NCBI RefSeq assembly: GCF_033958435.1
Contig: NC_134138.1
Coordinates: 182,202,798-182,266,797, forward strand
From: Carettochelys insculpta
Lineage: Eukaryota > Chordata > Testudines > Carettochelyidae
Length of the DNA: 64,000 bases
Reading direction: 5' to 3'
The translations under genes and the position numbers were made by a program. This document shows, one piece after another, positions 46,971 through 58,040 of the stretch (positions within the stretch are counted from its first letter, which is position 1; each line of letters begins with the position of its first letter). Below the pieces are notes generated by a model. The model was not told where the DNA came from. It did not search any database and was given only the letters and a program-made list of their open reading frames with translations.

Positions 46971-47405
46971 TCTGAGCCTACACTACATTCCCCTTTCAAA
47001 AGGGGAATGCAAATGAGGGAGATTAGAAATGCAAATAAAGCTCTGATTTACAAATCTAACACTTCATTTGCATAATCTTGCACAATCGTGTTTTCGGAAG
47101 AGACTATTTCGAAAGCAAAATCAGCCATATAAGCGGGGTTCCTTTGAAAATAAACCCCCCCTTTCGAAAGAACTCTTCATTCTATTTTGTTTCAGGAAGA
47201 AGGGTTCTTTTGAAAACAAGGTTTATTTTCAAAGGAACCCCGTCTACATGGCTGTTTTTGCTTTTGAAATAGTTATTTGCAAAAATGTGATCGTGTGAGA
47301 TTATGCAAATGAAGTGCAAGATTTGTAAATTAGTGCTTCATTTGCATTTTTGATCTCCCTTATTTGCATTCCCCTTTGGAAAGGGGAATGTGGTGTAGTC
47401 ACAGT
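46971..47405. mobile_element. Foldback MITE with very long inverted repeats
   Basis: TTCCCCTTTCAAAAGGGGAATGCAAATGAGGGAGAT on the left is inverted on the right as ATCTCCCTTATTTGCATTCCCCTTTGGAAAGGGGAA. Inverted pairing continues inward (ACTTCATTTGCATAATCTTGCACAATCG against CGTGTGAGATTATGCAAATGAAGT). Most of the 435-bp element is therefore two arms of one large palindrome. Exact edges and target duplication are unclear. Confidence 0.75.
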
Positions 47406-47492
47406 TAAAGACAATCCCTGAACCAAAGAGCTTGCAATGTAAACTGAACTCAAGAGGCAACAGAAGTATACAGACAGGAAGACAGAGGAATA

Positions 47493-47830
47493 CAAATGAA
47501 ATTTAATGTGGGCAAGTGTAAGGTAATGCACATTGGGAAAAATAACCCCAATTATACATACAATATGTTGGGGGCAAATTTAGCTACAACAGATCAGGAA
47601 AGAGATCTTGGAATTATAGTGGATAGTTCTCTGAAAACATCCACACACTGTGCAGCGGCAGTCAGTAAAGCAAATAGGATATTAGGAATAATTAAAAAAG
47701 GGATAGAAAATAAGATGAAGAATATCTTACTTCCCCTACATAAAACTATGGTATGCCCACATCTTGAGTACTGCATGCAGATGCGGTCTCCTCACCTCAA
47801 AAAAGATATATTGGTGTTACAAAAGGTTCA
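47493..47830 (+). mobile_element. Older CR1, 5' piece of a split copy
   Basis: This encodes the C-terminal part of the reverse transcriptase region (KFNVGKCKVMHIGKNNPNYT through LKKDILVLQKVH). It stops exactly at GGTTCA, where the CR1 at 47831-50415 begins. It resumes at 50421. Its 5' end is truncated near 47493. Confidence 0.88.
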
Positions 47831-48702
47831 CAGTAATAATAGGAGATTTCAATTATCCCCATATTGATTGGGTGCATGTCACCTCAGGACGGGATTCAGA
47901 GATTAAATTTCTTGATGCCTTAAATGACTGCTTCTTGGAGCAGCTAGTACAGGAACCCACAAGGGGAGAGTCAATTCTCGATCTAGTCTTGACTGGAACG
48001 CAGGATCTGGTCCAAGAGGTAACTGTTACTGGACCGCTTGGAAATAGTGACCACAATATAATAACTTTTAATATTCCTGTGTTGGGAAGAACACCGCAGC
48101 GGTCAAACACTCTGGCATTTAATTTCAAAAAGGGGAATTACACTAAAATGAGGAAGCTAGTTAAACAGAAACTAAAAGGTAGAGTAATTAAACTAAAATC
48201 CCTGGAAGCTGCATGGAAACTGTTTAAAGACACCATACTAGAGGCCCAACTTAAATGTATACCCCAAATAAAAAAACACAGTAAGAGACCTAACAAAGAA
48301 CCACCATGGCTAAACAGCCATGTTAAAAAGGCAGTGAGAGAGAAAAGGGCAGCTTTTAAAAAGTGGAAGTCAAATCCTAGTGAGGAAAATAGAAAGGAAC
48401 ATAAACACTCCCAAATTAAGTGTCATAATGTAGTAAGAAAAGCCAAAAAAGACTTTGAGGAACAGCTAGCCAAAAATTCAAAAAATGATAGTAAAATGTT
48501 TTTTAAACACATTAGAAGCAGGAAGCCCGCTACAAAAGCAGTGGGGCCCTTGGACGATAAAGATATAAAAGGAGCGATCAAGGAAGACAGTGCCATTGCG
48601 GAGCGATTAAATGATTTCTTTGCTTCAGTCTTCACGGCTGAGGATGTTACAGAGGTTCCTAAATCTGAGCCAGCCTTTTTAGGTGACCTTTCCTCAGATT
48701 GA
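47831..48702 (+). pseudogene. CR1 endonuclease C-terminal half and linker, open
   Basis: This frame is uninterrupted from the insert start to a stop at 48702. It shows GDFN, LVLTGTQDLVQEV, the SDHNIITF (SDH) endonuclease motif, and a lysine-rich linker up to FFASVFTAEDV. The endonuclease start is missing because of truncation. It should continue into the reverse transcriptase, but a frameshift near 48683-48702 ends it. Confidence 0.85.
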
Positions 48703-49831
48703 AGTGACATTAGAGGAGGTTTTGGAGTTAATTGATAAGCTGAATAGTAACAAGTCTCCAGGACCGGACGGCATTCACCCAAGGGTTCTGAAAGAACTCA
48801 GATGTGAAATTGCGGAGTTATTAACAGTGGTTTGTAACCTATCCTTTAAATCCACTTTGGTACCAAATGACTGGAAGACGGCCAATATAACGCCAATATT
48901 TAAAAAAGGCTCTAGAGGAGACCCTGGCAATTATAGACCGATAAGTTTAACATCAGTACCAGGCAAATTAGTAGAAACACTAGTAAAGAATAAAATTGCA
49001 AGGCACGTAGAAGAGCACGAATTGTTGGGCAAAAGTCAGCATGGTTTCTGCAGAGGGAAGTCGTGTCTAACTAATCTATTAGAATTCTTTGAAGGGGTTA
49101 ATAAACATGCGGACAAGGGGCACCCAGTGGACATAATATACCTAGATTTCCAGAAAGCCTTTGACACGGTCCCACACCAAAGGCTTTTATGTAAATTAGG
49201 TGGTCATGGGATAGGAGGAAAGATCCTTTCATGGATCGGGAATTGGTTAAAAGACAGAAAACAAAGGGTGGGAATAAATGGTAAATTTTCACAATGGAGG
49301 AGGGTAACTAGTGGTGTTCCCCAGGGGTCAGTCCTGGGACCGATCCTGTTCAACTTGTTCATCAATGATCTAGAAAATGAGGTAAGCAGTGAGGTGGCAA
49401 AGTTTGCAGATGACACCAAGTTGTTCAGGACAGTCAAAACCAAAAGGGATTGTGAAGAACTACAAAAAGATCTCAGCAAACTGAGTGATTGGACAGCAAA
49501 ATGGCAAATGAAATTTAATGTGGGTAAGTGTAAGGTAATGCATGTTGGAAAAAATAACCCAAATTACACATATTACATGATGGGGTCAAATTTAGCTACG
49601 ACAGATCAGGAAAGGGATCTTGGAGTTATAGTGGATAGTTCTCTGAAGACATCCACGCAGTGTGCAGCGGCAGTTAGTAAGGCAAATAGGATGTTAGGAA
49701 TTATTAAAAAGGGATCGATAATAAGACAAAAGATATCATACTTCCCCTATATAAAACTATGGTACGTCCACATCTTGAGTACTGCGTGCAGATGTGGTCT
49801 CCTCACCTCAAAAAAGATATATTGGCATTAG
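48683..49831 (+). pseudogene. CR1 reverse transcriptase, open 382-codon frame
   Basis: The motifs in order are SPGPDGIHPRVLKEL, NYRPISLTSVPGKLVE, FDTVPHQRLL, SGVPQGSVLGPILFNLF and the catalytic FADDTKLF. The core motifs are intact, unlike the CR1 at 37485. The frame shifts relative to the previous segment at about 48690, and shifts again near 49720-49740, after which the wrong frame runs to 49831. In life it would reverse transcribe the CR1 RNA at its target. Confidence 0.88.
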
Positions 49832-50175
49832 AAAAGGTTCAGAAAAGAGCGACTAAGATGATTAGGGGCTTGGAACGGGTCCCATATGGGGAGAGGCTAG
49901 AGAGACTGGGACTTTTCAGTTTGGAAAAGAGGCGATTGAGGGGCGATATGATAGAGGTATATAAAATCATGAATGGTGTGGAGAAAGTGAATATAGAAAA
50001 ATTATTTACCTTTTCCCATAATACAAGAACTAGGGGACACCAAATGAAATTGATGGGTAGTAGGTTCAAAACTAATAAAAGGAAATTTTTCTTCACACAG
50101 CGCATAGTCAACCTGTGGAACTCCTTGCCCAAGGAGGCTGTGAAGGCCAGGACTCTATTAGGGTTTAAAAAATAG
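49759..50175 (+). pseudogene. CR1 C-terminal segment, open after a frameshift
   Basis: [34 protein letters not shown] through [13 protein letters not shown] is the conserved CR1 C-terminal region. It is in frame to a TAG at about 50173. It joins the upstream reverse transcriptase once the shift near 49730 is accounted for. Confidence 0.88.
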
Positions 50176-50420
50176 CTTGATAAATTTTTGCAGGTTAGGT
50201 CCATAAATGGCTATTAGCCAGGGATAAAGTATGGTGCCCTAGCCTTCAGAACAAGGGCAGGAGATGGATGGCAGGAGATAAATCACTTGATCATTGTCTT
50301 CTGTTCTCCTTCTCTGGGGCACCTGGCATTGGCCACCGTCGGCAGATGGGATGCTGGGCTGGATGGACCTTTGGTCTGACCCAGTATGACCATTCTGATG
50401 TTCTTATGTTCTTATGTTCA

Positions 50421-50972
50421 TAAAAGGGCAACTAAAATGATTAAGGGTTTGGAACAGGTCCCATATGAGGAGAAGGTAGAGAGACTGGGACTTTTAAGTC
50501 TAGAAAAGAGGAGACTGAGGGGCGATATGACAGAGATATATAAAATCATGAATGGTGTAGAGAAAGTGAATACAGAAAAGTTATTTACTTGTTCCCTTAA
50601 TATAAGAACTAGAGGTCACCAAATGAGATTAATGGGTAGCAGGTTCAAAACTAATAAAAAAAAAGTTTTTCTTCACACAGCGCACAGTCAATCTGTGGAA
50701 CTCCTTGCCAGAGGAAGCTATGAAGGCCAGGACTCTAACAGAGTTTAAAAAAGAGCTCGATCAACGTTTGGCGGTTAGGTCCATAGATGGCTATTAGCGA
50801 AGGGTAAGGTATTCTGTCAAAGGTGGGAGATGGATGGCAGGAGACAAATCGCTTGATTGTTGTCTTTGGTTCACCTCCTCTGGGGCACCTGGCATGGGCT
50901 ACTGTCGGCAGACAGTATACTGGGCTAGATGGACCTTTGGTCTGATCCAGTATGGCCGTTCTTATGTTATGT
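50421..50972 (+). mobile_element. Older CR1, 3' piece of the split copy
   Basis: It starts with AAAAGGGCAACTAAAATG, which continues the codons interrupted at 47830: KVH then KRATKMIKGLEQV. It runs through the C-terminal region (frameshift near 50670) and the CR1 3' tail, ending GGACCTTTGGTCTGATCCAG and TTCTTATGTTATG. Together with 47493-47830 it is one element split by the younger insertion. Confidence 0.9.
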
Positions 50973-51995
50973 ACAAAGAAATAATGAGATAATATTGATT
51001 GGCATAAGAATATCACTCACAGTTACACTTTTTAGGAATAAATTATTAATGTTTTCCATTCTCTTGCTTTCAATAATTGTTACCTACTATTTGTATTTTT
51101 CATATGCCGTAGTGCCTAGAAGTCCCCATCAACAATCAGGGTCCAATTATGCTGTGCAGGCATATAATGAAAAGATTACCTCCATCCTAAAGAGCTTGAA
51201 GCCTGAGCAGGAGCCACTCTTTTCCTGAGATCAGGAGGAAACCTTTCTCCCGACCATAAAGTTGTAATATTGGAAGGATAGGTACATTGTCTATATCGTA
51301 CTGTACACCTTCCTTTAAAGCAGCCAACATTGGCCACTGTCAGGGAAAGGAATCTGAACAAGATGAACTATTTGCATCTTCTGCAGGATATCAGTGTGCT
51401 TTAAGTAAGTGCAATTATTATTATTATTTAATTGTTGTATGATTGTAATTTGTAAATCAGCTTCCTATCCTGGGCTACCTCCAAACTTTTTAAACATATT
51501 CTTCTGTCTCGATCCTTATTTCTTCAGCCCCTTGGCTGAGTGATTAAAACTTGTCCAGTGACCAATTTAGCAATGCACAATACAGCACTGGTTGGAGGAG
51601 TGGAAACATAGACCACTGTCAGAGCTCCAGTCTGAGCTGCACCTGACTCCTTTGTACTGTGCTGGGGGAAGTATTTTTGTTTCGGTTTGGGGCCATTTTG
51701 ATGATGTTTCTGTTTAGGAAGCAGTGTAAAAGCAGTTTTCCTAGATTATCCCTTCGTGATACACGATACAGACTATATTGCTTGGTTTTAGTGGAGATCA
51801 ACCAAAATATTAAAACAAATAATACTGGGAAGCCTGGAAATACAGATGCTATTCAGAACAGTCACAAGCATTTTGATGTGAGCTCTTGCTTTTAGATATC
51901 CTGAGTATGTTTTACACTAAACATAGTTTTGGTTTTTAACGTTATCACTCAGTCTCTCAGAATGGATTTCTTTACCATGGAATCAGAACACAGAT
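50973..51995. other. Non-coding stretch with an old CR1-like tail
   Basis: No gene. An old CR1-like tail is annotated at 51290-51395. The rest is AT-rich. Confidence 0.5.
51290..51395 (+). mobile_element. Old CR1/L3-like 3' tail remnant
   Basis: CACCTTCCTTTAAAGCAGCC, CATTGGCCACTGTCAGGGAAAGG and GAACAAGATGAACTATTTG follow the order of CR1-group tails (GGCATTGGCCACTGTCGG, GGGCTAGATGGACCTTTGG). It is heavily diverged. Confidence 0.45.
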
Positions 51996-51998
51996 ACT

Positions 51999-52702
51999 AG
52001 CTGTGTCTACACGTGCACACTACTTCGAAGTAGCGGCACTACCTTCGAAATAGCGCCTGTCACGGCTACACGTGTTGGGCACTATTTTGACGTTAACATC
52101 GATGTTAGGCGGCGAGACGTCGAAGCCGCTAACCCCATGAGGGGATGGGAATAGCGCCCTACTTCGAAGTTGAACGTCGAAGTAGGGCACGTGTAGACGA
52201 TCCGCGTCCCGCACCATCGAAATAGCAGGGTCCGCCATGGCAGCCATCAGCTGAGGGGTTGAGAGACGCTCTCTCTCCAGCCCCAGCAGGGCTTTATGGT
52301 CACCGTGTGCAGCAGCCCTTAGCCCAGGGCTTCTGGCTGCTGCTGCGGCAGCTGGGGATCCATGCTGCATGCACAGGGTCTGCAACCAGTTGTCAGCTCT
52401 GTGGATCTTGTGTTGTTTAGTGCAACTGTGTCTGGGAGGGGCCCTTTAAGGGAGCGGCTTGCTGTTGAGTCCGCCCTGTGACCCTGTCTGCAGCTGTTCC
52501 TGGCACCCTTATTTCGATGTGTGCTACTTTGGCGTGTAGACGTTCCCTTGCAGCGCCTATTTCGATGTGGTGCTGCGCAACATCGATGTTGAACGTCGAC
52601 GTTGCCAGCCCTGGAGGACATGTAGACGTTATTCATTGAAATAGCCTAGTCTCCACATCGAAATAGGCTACTTCAAAGTAGGCTTCTCGTGTAGACGTAG
52701 CT
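51999..52702 (+). mobile_element. Mini-Harbinger copy F (704 bp)
   Basis: It starts AGCTGTGTCTACACGTG and ends GTGTAGACGTAGCT. ACT is on both sides (51996-51998, 52703-52705). It is the same family as A, B, D and E, with the CCCTTTAAGGG box at 52441-52451 and a 121-codon minus-strand frame that is also seen in A and E. Confidence 0.88.
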
Positions 52703-52705
52703 ACT

Positions 52706-53329
52706 GTCTCACTGAGGGTCACACTAGCTTCTGTCCAAGAATTTGGAGGGGCTCATGTAATGTAGAGAGAATTGTTGAATCCAGTGAGCTGTATCTTGGG
52801 CCGTTGCTGTTTAAACTAAAACCACACGTGGATCCAGACACAGATTTTAACCCACTTTTAGAACTTCCCAAATATTTACATACAGTTTGGGAATATTTGT
52901 ATTTGTAGTTTTGATATATCCCATTACAGAGAAGGAGACCACTTGTGACAATCAGATCTGGGTGTGGGTTCCAAATCTCTCAGTCTCAAAATGTTAAGGT
53001 GTTTGGATTTGGGATCTTGAATCTGAAATTTAAGCCATGGACAATGGTTTATGGTGGGGGCGGGGGGGGGGGGAATATGAAGAAAATAAGTGGTAGTAAA
53101 GCAGAAAGAAAAATGTCTTGTTTGAGGATATTGTGCTTGTGATACTGATTTTTTCTTCAGCTGTCTCAAATTTCTGTAGAACAGTTTTGAGTCTACAGTG
53201 GGAGTTGAACATGTAAGAGATATTGTCATATTCTGGAATGCAACCCACATCAGTGAGAGGCTGTGATTCACAGCCTTAGAAGACTCACAATGCTTTGCTG
53301 TCTCAGTTCACATTCAAGGCCAAACTCTA
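52706..53329. other. Non-coding stretch, no gene seen
   Basis: It includes a G homopolymer run at 53062-53073. The 115-codon minus-strand frame here has no domain. Confidence 0.5.
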
Positions 53330-53332
53330 AAA

Positions 53333-53733
53333 GGCTAAGTATACACTAGAATGATCTGTCAACAGAAGTTACTGTTGGAAGAGATCAGATCACATCCATG
53401 CACAAAAGCAGATTGAAGAAGTGATCTGCTCCATTGATAGAGAGTGGTCAGACTGTCTGTCTGCTCTCTTGATAGAACGGCCACTGGAAGGTCAGCAAAC
53501 AGGGCTGCCCAGTGAACCGGAAGCCCTGTCTCTCAACAGAAGGTCTTCTGGAGTGCCTACGTGGCTTTTTGGTCAACAGAAACTGTCAACAAAGATGTTA
53601 TTCCTCATCGCAGAGAAGCAGAACGCTGTTGGCGGAAGTGCTGAGTTTTGTCATCAGACTGTCTACAAAACTCATTTTATGTGTAGATGCTCTGCAAGTT
53701 TTGTTGACAAAACTCTCTAGTATAGACGCAGCC
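53333..53733 (+). mobile_element. 401-bp MITE of the 10699 family
   Basis: The left end is GGCTAAGTATACACTAG and the right end, reversed, is GGCTGCGTCTATACTAG. AAA flanks (53330-53332, 53734-53736). The interior words CTGTCAACAGAAGTTACTG and GTTTTGTTGACAAAAC recur in 10699-10937, 33276-33541 and 53760-54181. No coding domain. Confidence 0.8.
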
Positions 53734-53759
53734 AAACAGTCTACCATGTTGTTCTCTGA

Positions 53760-54181
53760 GGCTGTAGCTATAATAGCAAGTTTTGCTGACAAAACCAGTG
53801 TAACGTTCACACACAAAATGCATTTTGTCGACAGAATAAGTCCGCACTTCCGCCAACAACTCTTCTGCCTCTCCCAGATGAGGAAGAGCACCTTTGTTGA
53901 CAGTTTCTGTCAACAAAAAAGCTGTGTGGATGCTGTGGCGGGGGGAGGGCCTTCTCTTGACAAACAGGGTGTCCAGGACAATGGGCAGCTCTGTCTGCTG
54001 TGCTTTTGAGTGCCTGTTTTGTCAAGAGAGCAGCCGGGCAGTCCAGCTGCTCTGTCAACAGAGCATAGCACTCTTCCAATGGGCTTTTGTGTGTGGCTGC
54101 ACTCTGTCGACAGAAGTTTTGCCAGGAAATCTCTTCCAACAGTGACTTCTGTCAACAGATCTCTGTAGTGTAAATATAGCC
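53760..54181 (+). mobile_element. 422-bp MITE of the same family, 26 bp downstream
   Basis: The left end is GGCTGTAGCTATAATAGC and the reversed right end is GGCTATATTTACACTAC. TGA flanks (53757-53759, 54182-54184). It is a separate insertion from the neighbour because it has its own ends and its own target duplication. Confidence 0.8.
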
Positions 54182-54199
54182 TGAGTGTCTGTGTATACC

Positions 54200-54375
54200 A
54201 GCAGCCCTGGACCAGCAGGATTGCCTCTGCAAGCTGTCAGCAACACTCCAGCAACACTCTGGCTTCCACCAGCCTTGCTTACTATTTGCAAGTGTTCCAA
54301 ACATACTCCCCACTCAGTTTTTCCCGAAGATGTGTGTTCTCCACTGCCTAGCTGTTTCCTGAACAGTTCATACTT
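54200..54375. repeat. Dispersed repeat block shared with 44440-44610
   Basis: GGCTTCCACCAGCCTTGCTTACTATTTGC and CCAAACATACTCCCC correspond to the block at 44440-44610. Class unknown. It could be LTR-derived. Confidence 0.5.
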
Positions 54376-54455
54376 CAACAGCTGAAATCATGAAATTTAT
54401 AATTTTTAAAATGACATTGACCAAAGTGGACTGTGAATTTGGTAAGGCCCTACTA
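54375..54455 (+). mobile_element. Terminal fragment of the outer hAT-like family
   Basis: CATGAAATTTATAATTTTTAAAATGAC and GGACTGTGAATTTGGTAAGGCCCTAC match the right end at 9820-9890 (AATTTATTAAATTTAAAATCC and GGACCATGAATTTGCTAGGGCC). Only the terminus is present. Confidence 0.65.
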
Positions 54456-55875
54456 ATAGCAACAGATCAGGAATGGCGTATGAAGCCGAGTTTCCTACAT
54501 TGTGGTCTGTAGTGTATGGTTGATAGATATCCTGATTCTATTTTAAAATGCATATGTTCTACTGGCTGCTCAGACTTCTGGCCTCTCTTGAAACATCTTT
54601 TGGATTAACCGTTTTCATGATTTTCTCCAGCCCGTGTTTGTTATATTGTGTTACACCATACTTGCTGTGGAGTTATCTTCCGAATAGATAGTTCTGCTAA
54701 TCCAGCATGTGTGAAGCCAGAGGCCAAGATTTCATTTGTCAGGGAAGTTGCTTCTCTTCTTAATGCTTCATAAGGAATGAATGACTCTTCCACACTCAAA
54801 TGAGAGGATAATGGTATGAGCTATGGATCCTAGCTATAATTTTCAATATGTGTTTTAATTCATGCAAGAACTGGATGTGGACGTAAGAGCTCAGTTTCAG
54901 CCAGAGAGAACTGTTAATTCATCATTTATTAGCACATGGTGAATCACCATGCACCAGTTCAAACTGGTAATTCATTAATATCTATCCTCTCAAAACACTG
55001 TCTCAGTCTTTATTTGAATCTTTCCAATCATTCAGTGAATATTTGGTTTCAGTCTGTCTGTCCAAAGTAGCTGAGGGATAATTTTTGTCCTATTTCTTGG
55101 AATGCAAATGTTTAGTTTCCAGACTACTCTTTCCCTCTTTTGTCAAATCCCCTCAAGTTTATACCAGCTTGGTGAATTAGTGGGAGGGAGTTCTGAAGCA
55201 TTGAGCAAAACACAAAGAGAATATATGCAATCCCTAGCACAAAGACCTGTGCTAGGGCTATCAAGTCTGCCCTTTTGCTTTTCTTCATTTTGGGTATTCC
55301 ATTTGTCTCACTACTTCTAAATTTCCTTTGCAGAAAACCAAGATAATTATCTGTGTGGAAAGTGCTGATGCCCTGTCCAATCTCTCACAACAATCCCAGA
55401 ACAGTCAAATTTTTCTATTAACTGTTAGAAGTGGAAGTGTTGATTTTAATTGCTCTTTTCCTTCAGGCTTCAAAGGTAGCTCCAAATTGAAAGGGCAGTT
55501 CTGACCTGTCGTGGTTAATTTGTCAGATTGTTCATCTTCAGATTCAGCAAGGCACAACTACAGGAGGAGCAGATTTGGATGGTTTTTTCTACAGCTGTAA
55601 GTCCAAGAAACTCTGGGTGGTTTTTTATTTTTTTTTTAAAAACAAAGTTTTAAATCTACAGACACTGGTGAGGTCCATCAAAGAACTGCCCTTATGACCT
55701 TATAGTAAGGCTAGTTCTGGTTAACCCCAACCCTTTGCATCAAATCTTCTTGAGAGCTCTATAGGTCTGTATGGACCACAACTTGACAAACACAAACAAA
55801 AACTCTGAGGTGGCTTTCCAAAAGTCTCACTTCAGCCCACAAATCTTGTGAGTGAGACTTGACTGATTCCCTACC

Positions 55876-55978
55876 TTTTTTTTTTTACTTACATCAGTGT
55901 AACTTATGTTTTTCAGGGGGGGGCTTTTCCATACTCTAGAGCAGCTTAAGTTATATCAAAGTAAGCACCAGTGTGCAC
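55876..55978 (-). repeat. Short repeat related to 58041-58160
   Basis: Reversed, it reads CACACTGGTGCTTACTTTG, TATAACTTAAGCTGCTC, GAGTATGGAAAAGCCCC and CATAAGTTACACTGATGTAAG. The same words occur in order on the plus strand at 58048-58135. Confidence 0.6.
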
Positions 55979-58040
55979 AGGAATTTCGGAGAAAATTATA
56001 TATCAAAGTTAATCATGAACCCCTCTGAAACACGTTACCAAGCACCTTATGGAAAAGAGGATATAAGCAGGCCTGTTGAACAAAGGAGAAAGGAGGCCAT
56101 TTAATAAATTATACTACATTGTTAATTAAAACGTAGTGGTTAACTCAAAATCAAACCTTGATCCAAACAATGTGAAACTTTGGAAGTTCCTAAAGTTCTA
56201 ACCTGGATTCAGATCCAAATTGTGCAAAGGGCATCTTTCCTTCTAATGGGCCAGCATGTACCATAGGTCTGGGCATTTAATGTCCAATTCAAACTTGAAT
56301 TGAATTATGCTGTTTGAGTTGTTCTCTACCGAATGCAACTTGTGGTATTCTCCCTGAGACAATCATTACCTAGACATACTCTGCAACTTTTTTTAGACTC
56401 AACGGTTGAATGTAATAAAACCAATTCAAAAACTGCAGACTTCTTATTGCTAACAGCAAGAATCCACCCCAATTAGTGACAGGTCAGTAAAGTTCTCTTC
56501 TCCTCCAGCAACATTTACAAAAAGTTTGGGATTGAATGGGAAAAGTTCCATGAAAGTATATACTTTGATTCTGCAGGAAATATTATGTGTTCAAAAATAT
56601 GCTGCCTATTTCCCACAAAAATGCTGATCACAAATCTGTTTTTTCTTTTTTCCCCTTTTTTAAAAAAGCAGTAGTATGATCTTGAATTAAGATGCGTAAT
56701 ATCAGCAGTGCATGGGGAAGATGTACTGCAATGAAGAAAGCAGAATTTGCTACAAAAATTGTGCCAATAGGACACTTTTAGACAGTTTTCAGAGCCTATA
56801 TGATAAATAATGATGGACAGATTGCATGGAAGTGAAAATGGTCTCATGTGGGTAAGTTCTGGTTCAGTTCTAGTCAATCCCAATGTTTTGGAGGCTGTTA
56901 ATACATGTGGTTTTTGTTCATCTTCTAAGTTTGAAACTAGTTCTAGCTTTGATCATCCGTCTAATATTTAGTTTTTTTGGTTCTGTCATGTAACTAAGAC
57001 CGACTTTGGATGGATGGATGAATCCCTTAAATTCACAATATATTCATGTTTAAAAGAACCACTTGAGACCCAGAAGTTCCTAGCTGTATTCCTAACTGTA
57101 AACATTTTTAAATTCTTCAGATTTTTGTTAAATACCTTTTTAAAATAAATACAAACATAAGTAGATTTGGTATATAGAGAATACATACAGTGAAAGTCTG
57201 CTTATGTTATGCTACCTGTCTGTCTCTTTAGAACCTGATTTATCTGTCACCCTCCTTCAGCTCTAAAAGTATGTAATGTTACTCTGGGCAGCCAGGAGGA
57301 AGGCAAAGAGTGTCTCCTGTGTGAGTGATGTACCTGAGTAAACAAGTTCCTGCTATTACCTAACTAGACCTTTGACAAGGCTATTTCTCAGCTGACCTAG
57401 TACCATTCAGATTTATTGGCTAGCATTTGGTATACTGTGTATATGGAACAAGGCTTCTGTTTGGGTCATCTCTATGAAGTGAATCTGGGACCTCTGGATC
57501 TAAAAACCACTAGCCTCTGCTGCTTGAACTGAAGAACCAGGTCCCTTAGCTCAGTAAATTCAAATTTTGTACACAAAAGGAGGGCAAAGAACCACAGACC
57601 ATATAGCATAGGTTATATACAACCTCTGTATGGGAAGCTTATCCCTAACTTCAGTGGTCCATAGCAGTTCAGACCCCTGTACAAGCCACCACTTTTAACC
57701 AGGGGTCAAACTACAAATAAAAGATGTTTGGACTCTTCTAAGGTCCACAGTAGATTATGCAGATATTCAAAATATGAATGCGTGTAATGTTTTGTTCCCC
57801 CAACGGGCTTTGCACTTCTTGGACTCTTTCCTGATTGGGGAAAAAATAAGCGGTGGTATCTTTCAAACTCCACCACCCAATGAAAAACTCCACTCATGGT
57901 AAATTGTTGAATCTTCCCTCACATTCTTACATGAAGAATGGAAGAATTAAAAATATCCACATTTAAATTATCATCACAGGCTATCTGAGTTAACGTATAA
58001 ATAAGATGAATGAGGCAAGGTCATTGTTCCTGGCTCTCTT

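Larger units (their letters stand above)
47831..50415 (+). mobile_element. Younger CR1 inserted into the older CR1
   Basis: This 2585-bp, 5'-truncated CR1 starts in the endonuclease (IIGDFNYPHIDW) and ends in the CR1 3' untranslated region with TTCTTATG units (50399-50415). GTTCA lies at both junctions (47826-47830, 50416-50420), consistent with a short target duplication. However GTTC also occurs in the element's own tail, so microhomology is possible. It is less damaged than the CR1 at 37485. Confidence 0.88.

Noticed and set aside
53512..54009. 165-codon plus-strand frame as a gene
   Set aside because: It spans two independent MITEs and the gap between them, so it cannot be an old coding unit.
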